A DNA stretch of 64,000 nt from Oncomelania hupensis (Eukaryota > Mollusca > Gastropoda > Littorinimorpha > Pomatiopsidae): contig CM072511.1 of assembly GCA_036898135.1 (NCBI GenBank), forward strand, positions 38,765,830 through 38,829,829, given 5' to 3'. Positions 1-12,371 of this stretch are shown one piece after another. Made by a program: the position numbers and the translations under genes. Every line of letters begins with the position of its first letter. Position 1 is the stretch's first letter. Under the pieces are notes generated by a model, which made no database searches, was not told the origin of the DNA, and was given only the letters and a program-made list of their open reading frames with translations.

Positions 1-391
1 TCTTGGGTAAGCAAATTTTGCTATTAATTTTCAAATAGAATGTCTGTTGTTATTTTGCCAATGTATTCTCAAGAATTGATTGCATTCTTTTCAAATAAAC
101 TCTTTCTTTGTTATTGGTTTTTTTTTTTGGTTGTGTGTGCCGCGTCTTAGTGGGCAGAATTATATAGGTGCAAGTGAAATATAAATTTTGTATTATTCTT
201 ATTGTCTTTTGAAATTTAAATAAAATTATAAAGTGACATCTACTTATCTAGTATAGTTACTGGTAATAACTATAATGCCAAATGAACGTTGCAGCTCACG
301 TGTTAATATAGACATTGTACTCTGCCTGCATTGTAGATACGGTGCCATTGCCGTCATCGTGATTCACATTGTGTATATTTTTATTTTGCAG

Positions 392-3300
392 CAATGCTTC
401 CAGAGCCAGAACTTCTTGCTACACTCACACATCGCCACAATATTTTTAAGTAAGCCAAAATAATATGTCTCGGATTTCCATGGTTCAAACCGATGAAGAA
501 AGTAGATAGTGTTGAAATCAATTTATATAAAGTGATACTTTTTTTTTTTTTAACAAAAAGTTACATAAATGTTCAGAATGTATTTATATACCAGTTTTAA
601 AACTGCATTGTTATTTTATTTATAGAGTTATGCAGAGACATCCATTGTTTGGTCCAGCGGCTATCTACGTCGGTGAGATGGTGCTATCCAAACCTCAAGA
701 TTTCCCACGAACATCCAGAAGTAAGAAATCTGATGAAATATTTATCTGGTTTTGAGCCTTTTTTTTTATTATCATGTAGTTAGCTTTTGCTTTAAAAAGT
801 TTAATGAAATAGTTAGCTTTTGCTTTCAAAAGTTTAATGAAGGTTGTGCTTTAAGGTTTTTCCCCCAGTTTCTGCTTAAAAACCATAGCCATTTTTAATT
901 ATTTTTTAAAAAAAGTCGCATTGTTTTCTGCTTCGGTGAACTGATGCCTCAGTTTTTAGTTTCCTTACAAAAACCACAAACATTTCAATTTCAGTTAAAA
1001 TTTAATTGTTGTGTTGGTCTCCTTTCACTTTTAATTTTGTTTATAGATTTAAAAAAAAAAAAAAAGATTGTAATGCTTTATTGTCCCTTTTTATTGGGAA
1101 ATTCTGGGCCGCCTCCCCTGTGGAAGGCGTAGTCGCAGCCTGTGGGCGCGCCCAAACCCAACCTACCTAACATTAGTTGTGATTTTTGAAATTTAGAAAT
1201 TCTTTAAATTTTTGAAATTTTTTGAAATTTTCCTGGGGGAGCAAACCGGAGTACCCGGAGAAAACCCCCGAGACGTTGCCCGAGTCGAAAGTAAATAATA
1301 TTCGGAGAAACATAACGCCCCGATGCAGGATCGAACCCACACCTGTCAGGCGCCATTGGTTTCTGGCCTGTGGACAATGCAAGTTAGTCCCGCCTTAGCC
1401 CACTTGGCCACAACGCTCGCTCATATAATCCATGTATTACCCAGATGAATTTAAAGCAATGTAATACTTTTATGTTGGCTTCTATGATTCAGATTAAGAA
1501 ATGTTATTGTCCATTTCTGTCAAATTGTCATTTCTGATTATTTTATTTTTTTGACTCATTTTCAGGCAATGTGTATTCCCTCGATCAAATGTCAGATGAT
1601 GATGATGACGGAGAGCAGGTACACATTTCTTTTAATTCAGATTTCACGGTTATTTGAATGCAATAAGCAAGCTTATGAGATATATTGAACAGTGTCACAC
1701 GTAAAAAAAACTTGACTATCTTTAGCCTGATGCCAGTAAGCAGAATTAAACTTTTGACAGAACTTCTTCTTGTAGGTTCATATACCTTCAGTTTTGATGC
1801 ATATGTATGAATTGAAGATGGTTTGGCTAGTAATGTTCTGTTATTGGAGAGAAATGTTGTGTGTCAGGAACATTATTTTATGTGAAGAAGGATTTAATGT
1901 CAACAAGTTCATGATTTTCTATTAGGAGGGGGCAACAGGAGGAGCTGCTCCACAGTTAGTCACAGCTTCTCAGCTTGCTGCCGCTCTTGCTGCTGCAACC
2001 TCTAGGCCCTCTACCTCAGCCGGCCCCTCTGTAAGTACACAGACCGTGCTCATTACCATCATCATACAGTCAGGGAGTAGGAAAGGTTAAAAACACAATA
2101 AGTTGTCTTATCCTCTAAAGTAACGGAAACAAAAGCTAAAGTTTAGTGGGTAGCTTTTCAATTAGCACCTTACTTTATAGTATATTTTTAAAATATCCAA
2201 TGATGCAAACTGGAGACTTGATTTTCTAAGGTTAAAAAAAAAATGGTTCCAATGTTATTGGATAAGTGCATAGAAGTGAGCCCACCCCCCACCCCCTCCA
2301 AATTAATGCTTTTATGAATTGACAATTCACGCCCATGGATTTTGAGTTTATACACCGCTGCCTTCGCTGGATGTTTTGCACTTGTTGTGTTTTGAATTTA
2401 CAATAAACTATTCACGCATATGCAGCAGGGAGGTGCCCCAGGTGGAGGTCCAACTGTCATTACTTCTGACTTCTTCCAGCAAGCCATGATGTCAGCACAA
2501 AACACAGCTCTTGGGGTGAGCAGATTTTTATCTAATGTCATAAGCATAGAACTACAAGTGCAGCAATGGCTAGGTGAATTTGGATTTATGTTTAATATAC
2601 GGTGCACTGCATCAGTAGTTTTAAGGTGCTGGATTATAGCACACATGCATCACTATCTCTAATCTTCCTTTCCTATCCAAACTTCTTGAGAAGGTTGTCC
2701 TGAAACAGCTCAACCATCATCTGTCTTCCAACAACTTCGTCTGCCCGTTCCAGTCTGCCTATCGTCCTGACCACTCCACTGAATCAGCTCTTCTTCACAT
2801 CGTGAATGACCTCCTCTCTGCCATTGACTCTGGTAAAATCTCTTTGTTGACCATTCTCGATCTCTCAGCCGCTTTTGACACAATCGATCACTCCATCCTC
2901 CTTCAGCATCTCCAGAACTTTTTTTTTAGAATAAAAGACAGTGCCCTTAGCTGGTTCCGCTCTTACCTAACTGATCTGAACTGAACTGATCTAATCTGTC
3001 TGCATCAACAACCACCTCTCTGAACTGTCCAGACTTGTCTTCAGTGTTTCTCAGGGGTCAGTTCTATGCCCTGTTCTTTTCACCCTATACACATCTCTGT
3101 CTCAAATCATCCAAAACCTTGCAAATATGCCTACCTGTACGGAATTTCCCTATTTTTTCTGGAAATTTGAAAAACTCGGCAAGCGCTATGGAAAATATGG
3201 ATACTTGTTTCACAGCCCGGAAATAAATAAAAACAATTGGGGAAAAAAAATGAACTCGTTGGCTTGTGGTAATTCCGAAGACAGCTGAACCCGGTTTAAT

Positions 3301-4177
3301 ACCGCAATGCGCAGTCACAGTAGAGACTGTGGCATCAAAGTTTCAGGTAGAGGCACCGAAGTTTGCCGAACCAGTTTTTTGCGCAGTCGCAGTGAAGATC
3401 TGTGCTTGCGAGACAGAATTCAAAACATGGCGTCCAAACGAATGGCTAAGCAAAGTGATTGTGAATCTGAATCTTCAAAGAAACAGTACAATGGGCAGAC
3501 ATATATTGCCTCGTATTCCGAAAAGTGTCCTTTTGTTTCTCGCGACAGCACCGACTCAAAAGTACGATTTGTGCCAACCAGTCTGGCATCTCCGCCGGTG
3601 GTATGAACGACATCAAGCGGCACGTGGATCGAAGGCCCACAGCATATCAAGAATTACGAGGCTTTGGAGAAGAATAAGAAGATTGTGGCAGCTAATCAAT
3701 CTATCACTGGCTTCTTCGCATAATATCAAAAAGGATGAGTGCAAAAACAATAGGTAGTGAAAGTAAATACAGAAGTCGTAATAATAATACTGAAATTTGA
3801 AAAAGCTAGTACTGAAATTTCAAATTGAGGGTAGGCATGCCTGAACCATGACACTTTCCACCATTTCTACGCAGATGATACACAGCTAAAAAACAGTCAC
3901 ACTCCTCAAAACCTTCCATCCATTCTAATACTTCTGAATGCTTTGAAGACATATCTAACTGGATGACAGTCAACAAGCTCCAACTCAATGTGCTGTGATC
4001 ATGCTTTTTGTGTGGCAATGTTTATGCGCATAAAACATGTTCATCCAATTATATTTTCAGGCCCAATTGCAGCAAATGCGAGACATGGGCATCACAGATG
4101 AAAATGTTGCTCGCCAGGCACTTCAAGCTACAAACGGAGATTTGCAGGCTGCCTTGGACTTGATATTTGGTAGTTAA
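392..4177 (+). CDS. UBL7: UBL7-like ubiquitin-like protein, 3' part (six exons)
   Basis: Exons at 392-449, 626-720, 1566-1618, 1926-2030, 2426-2515 and 4061-4177 join in one frame through GT-AG introns and end at TAA. The last exon encodes a UBA domain, starting AQLQQMRDMGITDENVARQA and ending LIFGS, which is close to the C-terminal UBA of UBL7. Before it come an acidic stretch (QMSDDDDDGEQ), an Ala-rich segment and a Gly/Pro-rich linker leading to VITSDFFQQAMM, in the order expected for the UBL7 middle region. The N-terminal ubiquitin-like domain should lie left of position 1. UBA domains bind ubiquitin; UBL7 is a shuttle or adaptor-like protein of unclear role. The last intron holds a LINE fragment and a nested DNA element. 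The assignment is by remembered similarity; other UBL-UBA proteins are less likely. Confidence 0.8.
1180..1421 (-). repeat. tRNA-derived SINE in a UBL7 intron
   Basis: On the minus strand the sequence begins with a tRNA-like head. It has an A-box-like TGGCCAAGTGGGC and a B box GGTTCGATCCT, followed by a body with CCGGGTACTCCGGTTTGC and an AT-rich tail of AAATTTC repeats. A related body fragment lies near 36560-36595. The exact 3' end is unclear. Confidence 0.6.
2663..4000 (+). pseudogene. Non-LTR retrotransposon reverse transcriptase fragment, split
   Basis: Positions 2663-3121 and 3844-4000 encode pieces of one reverse transcriptase. The first has LDLSAAFDTIDHSILL (catalytic block A), then a broken QGSVLCPVLFTLYT block. 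The second resumes with HFHHFYADDTQL (the catalytic ADD block) and WMTVNKLQLN. Frame breaks and the insertion between them show that it is dead. The motifs fit a CR1/Jockey/L2-type LINE. It lies in the last UBL7 intron in the same orientation as the gene. Confidence 0.75.
3122..3843 (+). mobile_element. Decayed hAT-like element inside the LINE fragment
   Basis: This segment interrupts the reverse transcriptase. Its ends are inverted and degenerate (CAAATATGCCTACC on the left; CAGGCATGCCTACC reading in from the right) and resemble the CAGAGGTGCCTACC ends of the element at 24781-26658. Flanks AACCTT and AACCAT may be a decayed 6-bp duplication. Inside, an ATG at 3427 starts a Lys/Ser-rich reading frame, followed by a broken BED-type zinc finger (DIKRHVD, then [20 protein letters not shown]). 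It is an old copy with several frame breaks. Confidence 0.55.
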
Positions 4178-4382
4178 CTCTTTGGTTGTGAAGAAGTAAA
4201 ACAGGTATGAGATCTGAAAATATTAAAATCTCAGAATATTGAAATTAACTGAAAATGTTGCATATGCCTCCAGTCGGGTCAAGGGGTGAAACATTGAAGC
4301 TGTGCTGATGGTTGTTTAGGTGAACATTTGAAAATAACCAGATGGCATTATTTATTCCTAGTTCATATAATTATAAAGAAAT

Positions 4383-4962
4383 TACCCCCGTTGGGGTGCT
4401 GGGGGTTTCAGTATAAATAGTATCCCCACTTTCTGGAAATTTAGTGCTTTAAATTCCCACTGTTGCTGTCTTTCTCATTTGCTTTTTCTCATTCCTGTTC
4501 TGTTCTATCAATCTGCTATACTATCGTCTTCTTCGCTAGACCAGTCTCCTACCTTTTTTCTTGAAAACTCTTCCGGGACAAGACTCCTTGTTTGTGTATG
4601 AGGTCTGTTGGATCAGCTTGGGAATATTGGACGCTTTCTGCCAGGTGGTCACTAGGGCTTCCTATGTTATTATTTAGCAATGTAGGCATTTTATATGTAT
4701 GTGTTTTGTTGACAATTTATAATGATGTTTGTATTCTATTTAGTTTTTGTAAACGGGGGTTCGATAAGTTGGGGTGAAGCCTCAGCCGTCCCCTGAGTGG
4801 GATGTCTTTATTGTAAAGTGACTGGCTGGTGGAGGGCATTCAGTTTTTTCACTAGGGTTGTTTCAGCAGATCTTGTATGCGGATTGGGGGTTGTCCGGTC
4901 CTGATTTGGCTCGGAAGAGTCCGCTGGACCTAAAGCAACAATTATGTAATGTAATGTAATAA
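4383..4962 (+). mobile_element. Retroposon RP1, short 580-bp form, plus orientation
   Basis: This is a member of the repeat family seen again at 7850, 14540, 52942, 54222, 55870 and 56285. It starts TACCCCCGTTGGGG, has TATAAATAG about 40 bp in, and ends GGACCTAAAGCAACAA plus a short GTAAT repeat tail, as expected for a retroposon 3' end. A reading frame at 4598-4777 encodes a short hydrophobic peptide starting MRSVGSAWEYW. The tail joins the flank to make an AATAAA at 4958-4963, so it could supply a poly(A) signal to UBL7. The parent element is unknown. Confidence 0.7.
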
Positions 4963-5199
4963 AGACATTTACTAACATTAATAAGAACAAAAATGTTGAA
5001 AATGAAGATTTTCTTAATTGCTGTCTCTCAACTCTATTCAACAATTGCTCATGAATGTACAGAGAGGAATGTACAGAGAGGACTTGCGGTGCTAAGTTGG
5101 GTTGAAAAATTGTATATTTTTATGAATGCATGTTGGAAAGCATGTTGGAGTATGTGTAGTATAAATGATGGCGGATGTTACCCATACGAGACACAACAC

Positions 5200-6245
5200 C
5201 AAGGCTTGTAATTTTCCGCGGTTCAGCGGATTTCCGCTATTGTAAAAAATATTTCCGCTGAGAACAGTATGGTTTTCTTTGGAACCAAAAAGTTTGACGA
5301 CTTTTCTCCAGTGAAAAAAAGTTTTGTGCGTATCCTCAAGTCAAACGGAAACACTGAACTGCGCATGCGCGTGTCTGAATCGTAGCCGGTTATATGGATA
5401 AGACACATTGTTCAGCGTAGTGAGGCAGCTGATGATAAAGGCGTGGAAAATGCATAGAAGGGATGGAAAAAGAAGTGGGTGATGAACAACTAGGATAACA
5501 TTTGAGGAAGATCTCAAGAAATGGAACAGCCTTTTGTACAGTGTGCCAGTCAGAAATCAAATACGAGCAATGGAGAACTTGCTGTCTGAGGCTAACAAAA
5601 GCTAAGCAGTTTCATACACCTCAGGCAAGTGTACAGCACTCAACCTTCAGCCAGTGTTGCTGATGCACAATCTCACAATCTGTGAAGTCAGTGTGCATTT
5701 TTCAACCTTCAGTCAGTGTTGCTGGTACACAATCTGTGAAGCCAGTGTGCTGCACCCAGCATTCAGTCAGTGTTGGTAAAGCACCTCAAAAAAATGTTTA
5801 GAGAAACTTCAGTCACAAACCAATCTCTCCAAATTCTTCAAATATATCAACTAAACCATTGCCAGTGAAAACACTGTTTCAAAAGTTGGGTTGTGCATCA
5901 GAATGTTTGAAAATTTGTTAACTAAATTTAGACTTTATTGGTGAATAGGGACTGTCAGCTGGGCATGAGTGTGTGTTTAAACTTAATTTGTAGTTGGACT
6001 TTGTTGGCGAATAATAACTGTAAGCTATGCATCGATAAAGACAGGCTACTTAATGAGTTCAACTGTGTTTGTAAGCAAGCAAATCTTTCCTTGTTGGTCA
6101 TCAAAAATGCATGATTAAAATGCAATCGTTTGTATTAGCCGGAGGGTTGGTAGGAGGAAGGAGGGGGCATTCCCCTACAATCTCTACCAGTGCCTAGGCG
6201 GCCCCTGGACCCCAGCCAATTTCCTCTTTTTTAACTCCAGCCCTG
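5200..6245. repeat. Degenerate DNA element with an internal tandem repeat
   Basis: The left edge (CAAGGCTTGTAA) and the reversed right edge (CAGGGCTGGAGTTAA) are loosely inverted, suggesting an old TIR element. Inside, about 5640-5780 holds two full and one partial copy of a 55-60 bp tandem unit (TTCAGTCAGTGTTGCTG and variants). No intact reading frame is seen and no clean target duplication was found, so the limits are tentative. Confidence 0.35.
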
Positions 6246-6470
6246 AAACACGCAACAAATAATTGGGCCCGGAAGGCGTAATACAAGTATTAGGCTGTAT
6301 TTAATAACACAGAAGATCAAGTATGCAGAGGGATAATACACTCCTTTACCCATTTCCAACTCTTAACAGTTTTTGGCACTTCCTTTCTTATCTAGATCTC
6401 TCGCAAGAGTTTTTTCACTCGGTTTCAATTTCCAAAACGGCCTGTTGATGATGATAGAAGGCACAGGTAT

Positions 6471-7486
6471 ACCGTTGTGGCATCGCCAAATGTAAATCAT
6501 CAGAGATGGTTCTGCACATGTGTGACCTTCCGGAGGTCATTTCTGTTCTGCGCATGACTGGAAAAAGAAGGGACAACAAATTACTATGCGTAAGCAGGGG
6601 TGAGATTTAACCCAGGAGACTAACTAGCCCGCCGGGCTAGCTAGTAAGTAAAGTGAGGTAGCCCGCATGGTTTTTAGGCAGCCCGACTATCGCGTATTTA
6701 CGGCAATGTGTACAGTGCAGTAGACCAACTTCTTTATTGAAAATGAGCCAAGATCGATCTTCGCCATCTGAATGTTTCAGCTATGCAGTCTGAAAATTTC
6801 TTTTTCTCTTCGATTCATACTCTTTGTTACGCTCTTTCTTCTCCGAACTAGATTTCGCCTTCATTGGCGGGGGTTCGTTGACCCCAGAAATAAAGTTCCA
6901 CATTTTCGGATCAACAACCGTCACCTTGACAATACACGTAGCCTAATTTTTAGCGAGTGTCTTTTTCACAAACAAAGCAGACAGCGCGCTTGGCGCAAAA
7001 GGGAAGTAGGCAAAGGGAAATAACGCTCGCGTATGCTTCATACTCGTAGCAGACGAATAGTGACCTAAAAACGCTCTCGCTTCGGACCGAGCTTCTAAAA
7101 GTCTGCAAGTAGTATCATTTTTTTAGGTCGCCAGGCGGGCTGGCTCAATTATAAAATGAGGTCGCCCGAGCCGGTTTTAAGTCGCCTCGGGCGACCGGGC
7201 GACCGCTAAATCTCACTCCTGGTAAGGCATGGAAGAATGCCCAGTTATCGTAAAATGTTCCGAGTAGAATAAACAAGAATGCACTAGTACCCAGTCCAAA
7301 GTAAGCCTTTAAGACGTTCCCCGAGCATTTTGACAAGCGCCATCACTCACTGCTTGTTTACATTCAGTATGGTGGATTACCAAATACAATGATTAATTTA
7401 TGTGCTGACTTCCATTTCCAACATATGACCTTCGGAAGCACATGCATGCGCAGATGATTTACATTTGGCGATGCCACACCGGAACA
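6471..7486. mobile_element. MITE with about 25-bp inverted repeats, outer element
   Basis: The left end GTGGCATCGCCAAATGTAAA and its reverse complement near 7455-7480 form a nearly perfect inverted repeat, with weaker inverted similarity further in. ACAGG flanks both sides at a short distance and may be the target duplication. Without the nested element at 6595-7221 the unit is about 385 bp, non-coding. Confidence 0.6.
6595..7221. mobile_element. hAT-like non-autonomous element, CAGGGGTGAGATTTA ends
   Basis: It starts CAGGGGTGAGATTTA and ends with TAAATCTCACTCCTG. It is flanked by the direct repeat GTAAG (6590-6594 and 7222-7226), a 5-bp duplication. It is inserted in the MITE at 6471-7486. 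Subterminal sequence is rich in GCCCGCC/GGCGGGC. A relative begins at 63437. Confidence 0.75.
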
Positions 7487-7849
7487 GGAGTTCTCAAACG
7501 GTTTGTTTTAAAATGTCGAAGCCGAATGCATATCGAATAATAACTAAGAGTGTAGATTCTCAAATGGCTTGATATATTTAAAAAAATACAATTTAAGGAT
7601 AATCTGCTTTGAGAATTAAAATTCGTCTGTTCAAGACAACGTAAAAACGAAACCCCAAAATTTCTCACAGATTCTGTACAAATCTCAGAAATGACCCCTG
7701 GGGCTTCAAAATTAACAGTTTTCTTGAAAGTACCAAACAAGTCATCCAGTTGAGACTGGCATTTAACTATGCAGTTTTGCCTTTGTCTGTACAGTTTTCA
7801 AGATAGAGGAGTGTTTCAAGTTAGTTCGTTATTCATTGCTTACAGGGTC

Positions 7850-8480
7850 AAGCGGACTGCAAAGAGCCGAATCAGGACCACAAAATCACGACTACAGCTT
7901 GGTTGAAAGAGGACTCACCCCACCCATGATCCGTATAAAAGATCTGCTGAAAGTACCTTAGTGGCACACGAGCTCAATTCTTAAGTGAGCTGCATTGTTC
8001 AGTGCCTCCGCATTTTGCATGCTGCGGGCTATTTATAGCTTGCCTGCACCCCCCCTTCCAGTGAAAGGAAGTATCGGCGAAGCTAACAGGCTAGCCTGTC
8101 TGACCTAACCTCAAAATCTGAAAAGCTTTGGTTGAGTCGCTGTGGTGGTAACACTGACAGCACTCCACCAGCCGGTCACTTTACAATAAAGGCATCCCAC
8201 GCAGGGGACGCTGAGGCTGTACTCTATCGAATGCCCATTTACAAAAACAAAATAGAATATAAACATAATTATAAAATATCAAAAAAATGCATACATATAA
8301 CATTGCTAAATAATATTATAGGAAGCCATAGTGATCATTTGGCATGCAGAAAGCTTCCAATATTCCCAAGCTGGCTGAACAGACTTCATACACAAATGAG
8401 TTTTGGAAGAGTTTTTTTTTAAAAATAAGATAGATGACCTGTCTACTGAACAGTCTGAAGAAAATATATAGTAGATTGAT
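7850..8480 (-). mobile_element. Retroposon RP1, old diverged copy with an insertion
   Basis: Two blocks, about 7850-7965 and 8146-8480, match RP1 in reverse orientation, including ATAAAAGATCTGCTGAAA and the CACTTTACAATAAAGGCATC block. They are separated by about 180 unrelated bases. The copy shares the sub-variant AAATCAGGACCACA with the 14540 copy and lacks the 5' part. Confidence 0.55.
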
Positions 8481-9780
8481 AGAACAGATTATGAATGAGA
8501 AAGAACAAGGGACTTAAAACAACAAAAATAGATTTTTGATTAATTGGGATCTTATATTTCATTAATAACCGATGCTTCATTATGTTCATCGTAGTTTTAT
8601 GTTCCCCCAATGCCAAGATGGGTTTTGTCTCTGAAATCATATTTAATAGAACCAGTGTTGATGTGCATCACAATCTAGCTAAACCTAATTACAAGCATGA
8701 CAAAATTGGCCAGGTAGCACACACTTCTTTTACTGTTAACGAGACGAAGGTCACGCAACAAAACAGGGGCATACTGAATGTTCAGGCAAAGATTTCCAGT
8801 GTCTAGGGTAGGGCATGTCTGTATTGGGCTAAGCCTTGAATAAATTGTGTGCATATTTATGTTTGCATTCTGAAATTAGTGAGTTTTCATTGTTGTACCT
8901 AGTGTTTTTAAATCAGGAATGCAGCAGGTGAGTATACAAATAATGCATGTGATGAATTTGATATGGTTCAACTTTCAGACAAGAAAAACGAGCCTTTTCA
9001 CATTTTTTTTGTTTTAATTTAAATTTCAACAGCTGTTCATATATACCATGCATCCACGAGAAGATAAAATGCATTTGTCACCACATAATGTATGTATGAA
9101 ATATCTAAACCCCATTCGTAAGAAACTACTATCATTGGGTGAAATGAAACTTTGTTGATGCAAGTAATTGACTAGAACAGATGTACCAAGTAGTACACTT
9201 TTAATACAAATTTTTCAGCAATTGTAACCACTGAGAAAGGTGTTCCTATAGTTTACTAGTTGTGCATTTATCAAGACTATTCAAATTACCAGCAGAGATC
9301 GAACAGACTTGTTTGGGAGATATGAAAAGCCAGACTGAAAATGCGGACATCTGTCATTCCTGTACATTTACAGCAGTTTTTAGTTCTTTAAATCGAGCGT
9401 TTATTAAATGTTTGAAGGGAAAATGTATGTATGTAAAAGTTTAAAAAAATGGTTTGTTTGCTTTACCATCGTAAATTATGTTAACTATTTTTTTGTTCTT
9501 GTGATAACGTATTTCACATCACAACACTCACCATTTTGAAGAAATTAAAATGCTTTCATTTTTGCCACTGCCGCTCTCGCGGTGTTGCTTTGATGTGTGC
9601 GTGCGTCTCCTTGAAATTGAAAATTGTGACCGATTCTGTTGCCAATGCACACTTTGCATTAACTGTTCAAAGCCTATGCTTAGTGTATTTGTTAAAATTG
9701 TAACCTCTATTCCCTCCTCATAAATACAGAAGGCCAACATAGGAAACAAGATTAGGTGTTTCTGTACAGATAATATTCAA
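8481..9780. other. AT-rich intergenic stretch, nothing recognised
   Basis: Between the convergent UBL7 and PIAS genes I see only AT-rich sequence with short chance reading frames. An AATAAA at 8838-8843 on the plus strand is a possible distal UBL7 poly(A) signal. Confidence 0.5.
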
Positions 9781-9789
9781 GAAAAAGTG

Positions 9790-12371
9790 CATAAATAGTA
9801 TATTTATTAAACCAAACCAAACACTTTCAGCAGATTTGTAACTATAAAAGTACACCAAACCATTTAAAAAAACAAAACCCGATAGGGCCTATGAATTCTG
9901 AAAAACGAATGTTAACAAAATGTGGTTACAAATTAAATACAAACTTAACTAAAATGATACAGGATTTCTAAAATTAACAAAACTCCTTAAAAGGATAAAC
10001 TTGGCATGTGGTCAAAATGCTACTCTTTGTAAAACAAAAATTAAGCAAGACGGAGCAAAGTAAAATGTCATTAAAAGGCCGAAGGATTTCCACATACACA
10101 ACCCAGCATAAAATTAAATTACGTATAGATCACAACACAAGTAGTTTCTTTACTTCCTTCTTCATTCCATTTTCTAAGCACTCCCATTTTTGATTTGCTT
10201 AATACGCAGCTTGCGTTTCACTACATGATTTGCTAATTAGTTTACATATCAGTCGTCTATTACTAAAAATCCTGTGGATCGTTTTACATTCAGCTGTACA
10301 AGGCACTAAAAAATAACGAACAATTCTGTGAAAATACAAATGTGCCTGTTCAGGCAAAATCTATCCGAGGTTGAAACTACGATTGTGAAACAGTTTCAAA
10401 CTCTCTACACTATACCAAGCTGAGAAGTGTTTGTTTTTTTTTAAGAAGAAAAAACAAGTACAACACAAAATAAAACTACGAAGGCCAACAGACAATCTAT
10501 AAAAGTAGAAATCATCAGCTACAAATGAAAAGAGTTGCTCCAAGCACAACAGATCGACTTGTTAAACAGAGCTAATCAATATTTGAACAGTTTTGTGAGC
10601 ACAAGCACATTGTCAACACCATCTTCACTGGCTTGGGCACTTCCAGTTCAAAGCATAAAAAAATGAAAAACCAAAGCCATAATACCAGCATTAGTATAGA
10701 AGATGAGTAGAAGGGAAAAAAAAGATACAAAAGCAAATGACCACAAAAGTACCAGAGATCAAGGGTGAAGAAGCAGATGCTAACACACTGTGGTCGGAGT
10801 TAACAGTTTTTACATTTCACCAATCTGCATTGTTCCTGCAAAATGCTTCACTCACACCCAGTGACTGGTATATTACAACATGAATAAACACAACATAGGG
10901 TGTATATATATATATTTAATGAAAGAGCACAAACAAAAGGTTGTATGAAAAAGGATTAAACCGAGGTCACATGGAATATGAAAGAACTTGAATTTCCACA
11001 CCCGCCATTAGTGGTACGTACGGCAGACAGACATGGAATATGAACTACTGAAGTTTAAATGAAAAGGTTTAACTGAGAGCTGTAATAAGATCTTGTCCTC
11101 CCTATATTAAGCCACTGCCAAGGAGAAGAAAAAGAAAAGCTTGTCGTTATCTTACAATAAAACTAGAAGGGCAAAGCCCATCCCATATGACTCGCATGCT
11201 CCTTAATGAAACTTGCAATATTCTACATGAAAACGAGGGCCCAGAAAAAATTCAGTGGCATTAAAATGTAAAGTAATACAAATTTTGATCTTGTGATGAT
11301 GATCTTGATCTTTGGCTCAAAATGGACACTATTGTACTATCAATAAAACTACAACAAAAGTTGTATTATGCCAAAAAGAACAACAGTGACCTAGGATTAC
11401 CTTGACATGACCTCTGATGCTCGTGTATGGTCAAATAACCCAATGATGCATACTATGGGTCAAATGTAGAGCCATTCCATTGTATGATTAACTTTTTGTT
11501 TTGTTTTGGTAAATCCTAAAATGACCGACTTCCAAAATCAACGCTAAAAAAGAACATACGATAGATAAATCTAATATCTCTCATAGTTTAGGGTCAAGGT
11601 TGCTTCAAAGTACCTATATGAACCAACTTTGGACAGCTCCAGTAACCTTTACCATGCAGCAAGGTTGACCAAATGTGCGTGTCTGATATCCATCATGCAT
11701 CAAAAAATTGTTCACTATCAAAAACTTAGGAAAGAGTTTTGTTAAAAATGTTTTTTTTAAAACACCATCCTACCAAGTTTGGTTGTGATAAATGAAATAG
11801 GTTCTGATAATTTAAGCCACTTGCAAATTTTGCACGGAGGGACGAAAATTAAACAAAACAACTTTTTTGTTAACTTTGCTATTTAGAATTTATTTGGAAC
11901 ACACTTTTTGGGGGGAGGGGGGGGGGGAATACATATAAGACTCTCATTGCTACACGCATGAGACTAAAAAAAGATGTGGGATCTGACAATTACATTTTTG
12001 TCAATGAAGTTCAAGTCTTTCAGTTATAACATCACTCGTACTCGTAACCATTCTTTGACGATTAGTCTCAAATACATGCATCTCTTTGTTATAAATTTGA
12101 TACTATTGTCTTTTTTTTAACATTGCCAGTCAGCCAAGTACTCATCTCACAACTCTCCAAACCACAAAAAAATGTTAAAATGAGTTTATCAGTTTGAGAA
12201 TCACTATATTAAGCCAACTGCATGCACTTGGCATCTGTCCATACCAGATAAATTACTTTGTAAACATTCACTGAACAGCTTCTCGGTGAAAACGTATCTG
12301 ATACTCGGCACAAACACGCACAGACATTCATCCCCCGATGGTCCCTCAGTCAACCAAGCCTCGTTATCCTT
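9790..12371 (-). other. Probable PIAS 3' untranslated region
   Basis: The 2.6 kb downstream of the PIAS stop has no credible coding sequence. On the minus strand an AATAAA near 9800-9806 is a candidate poly(A) signal. A short TA run near 10904-10915 and a G-rich tract at 11910-11928 lie within. Transcript extent is inferred. Confidence 0.4.
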
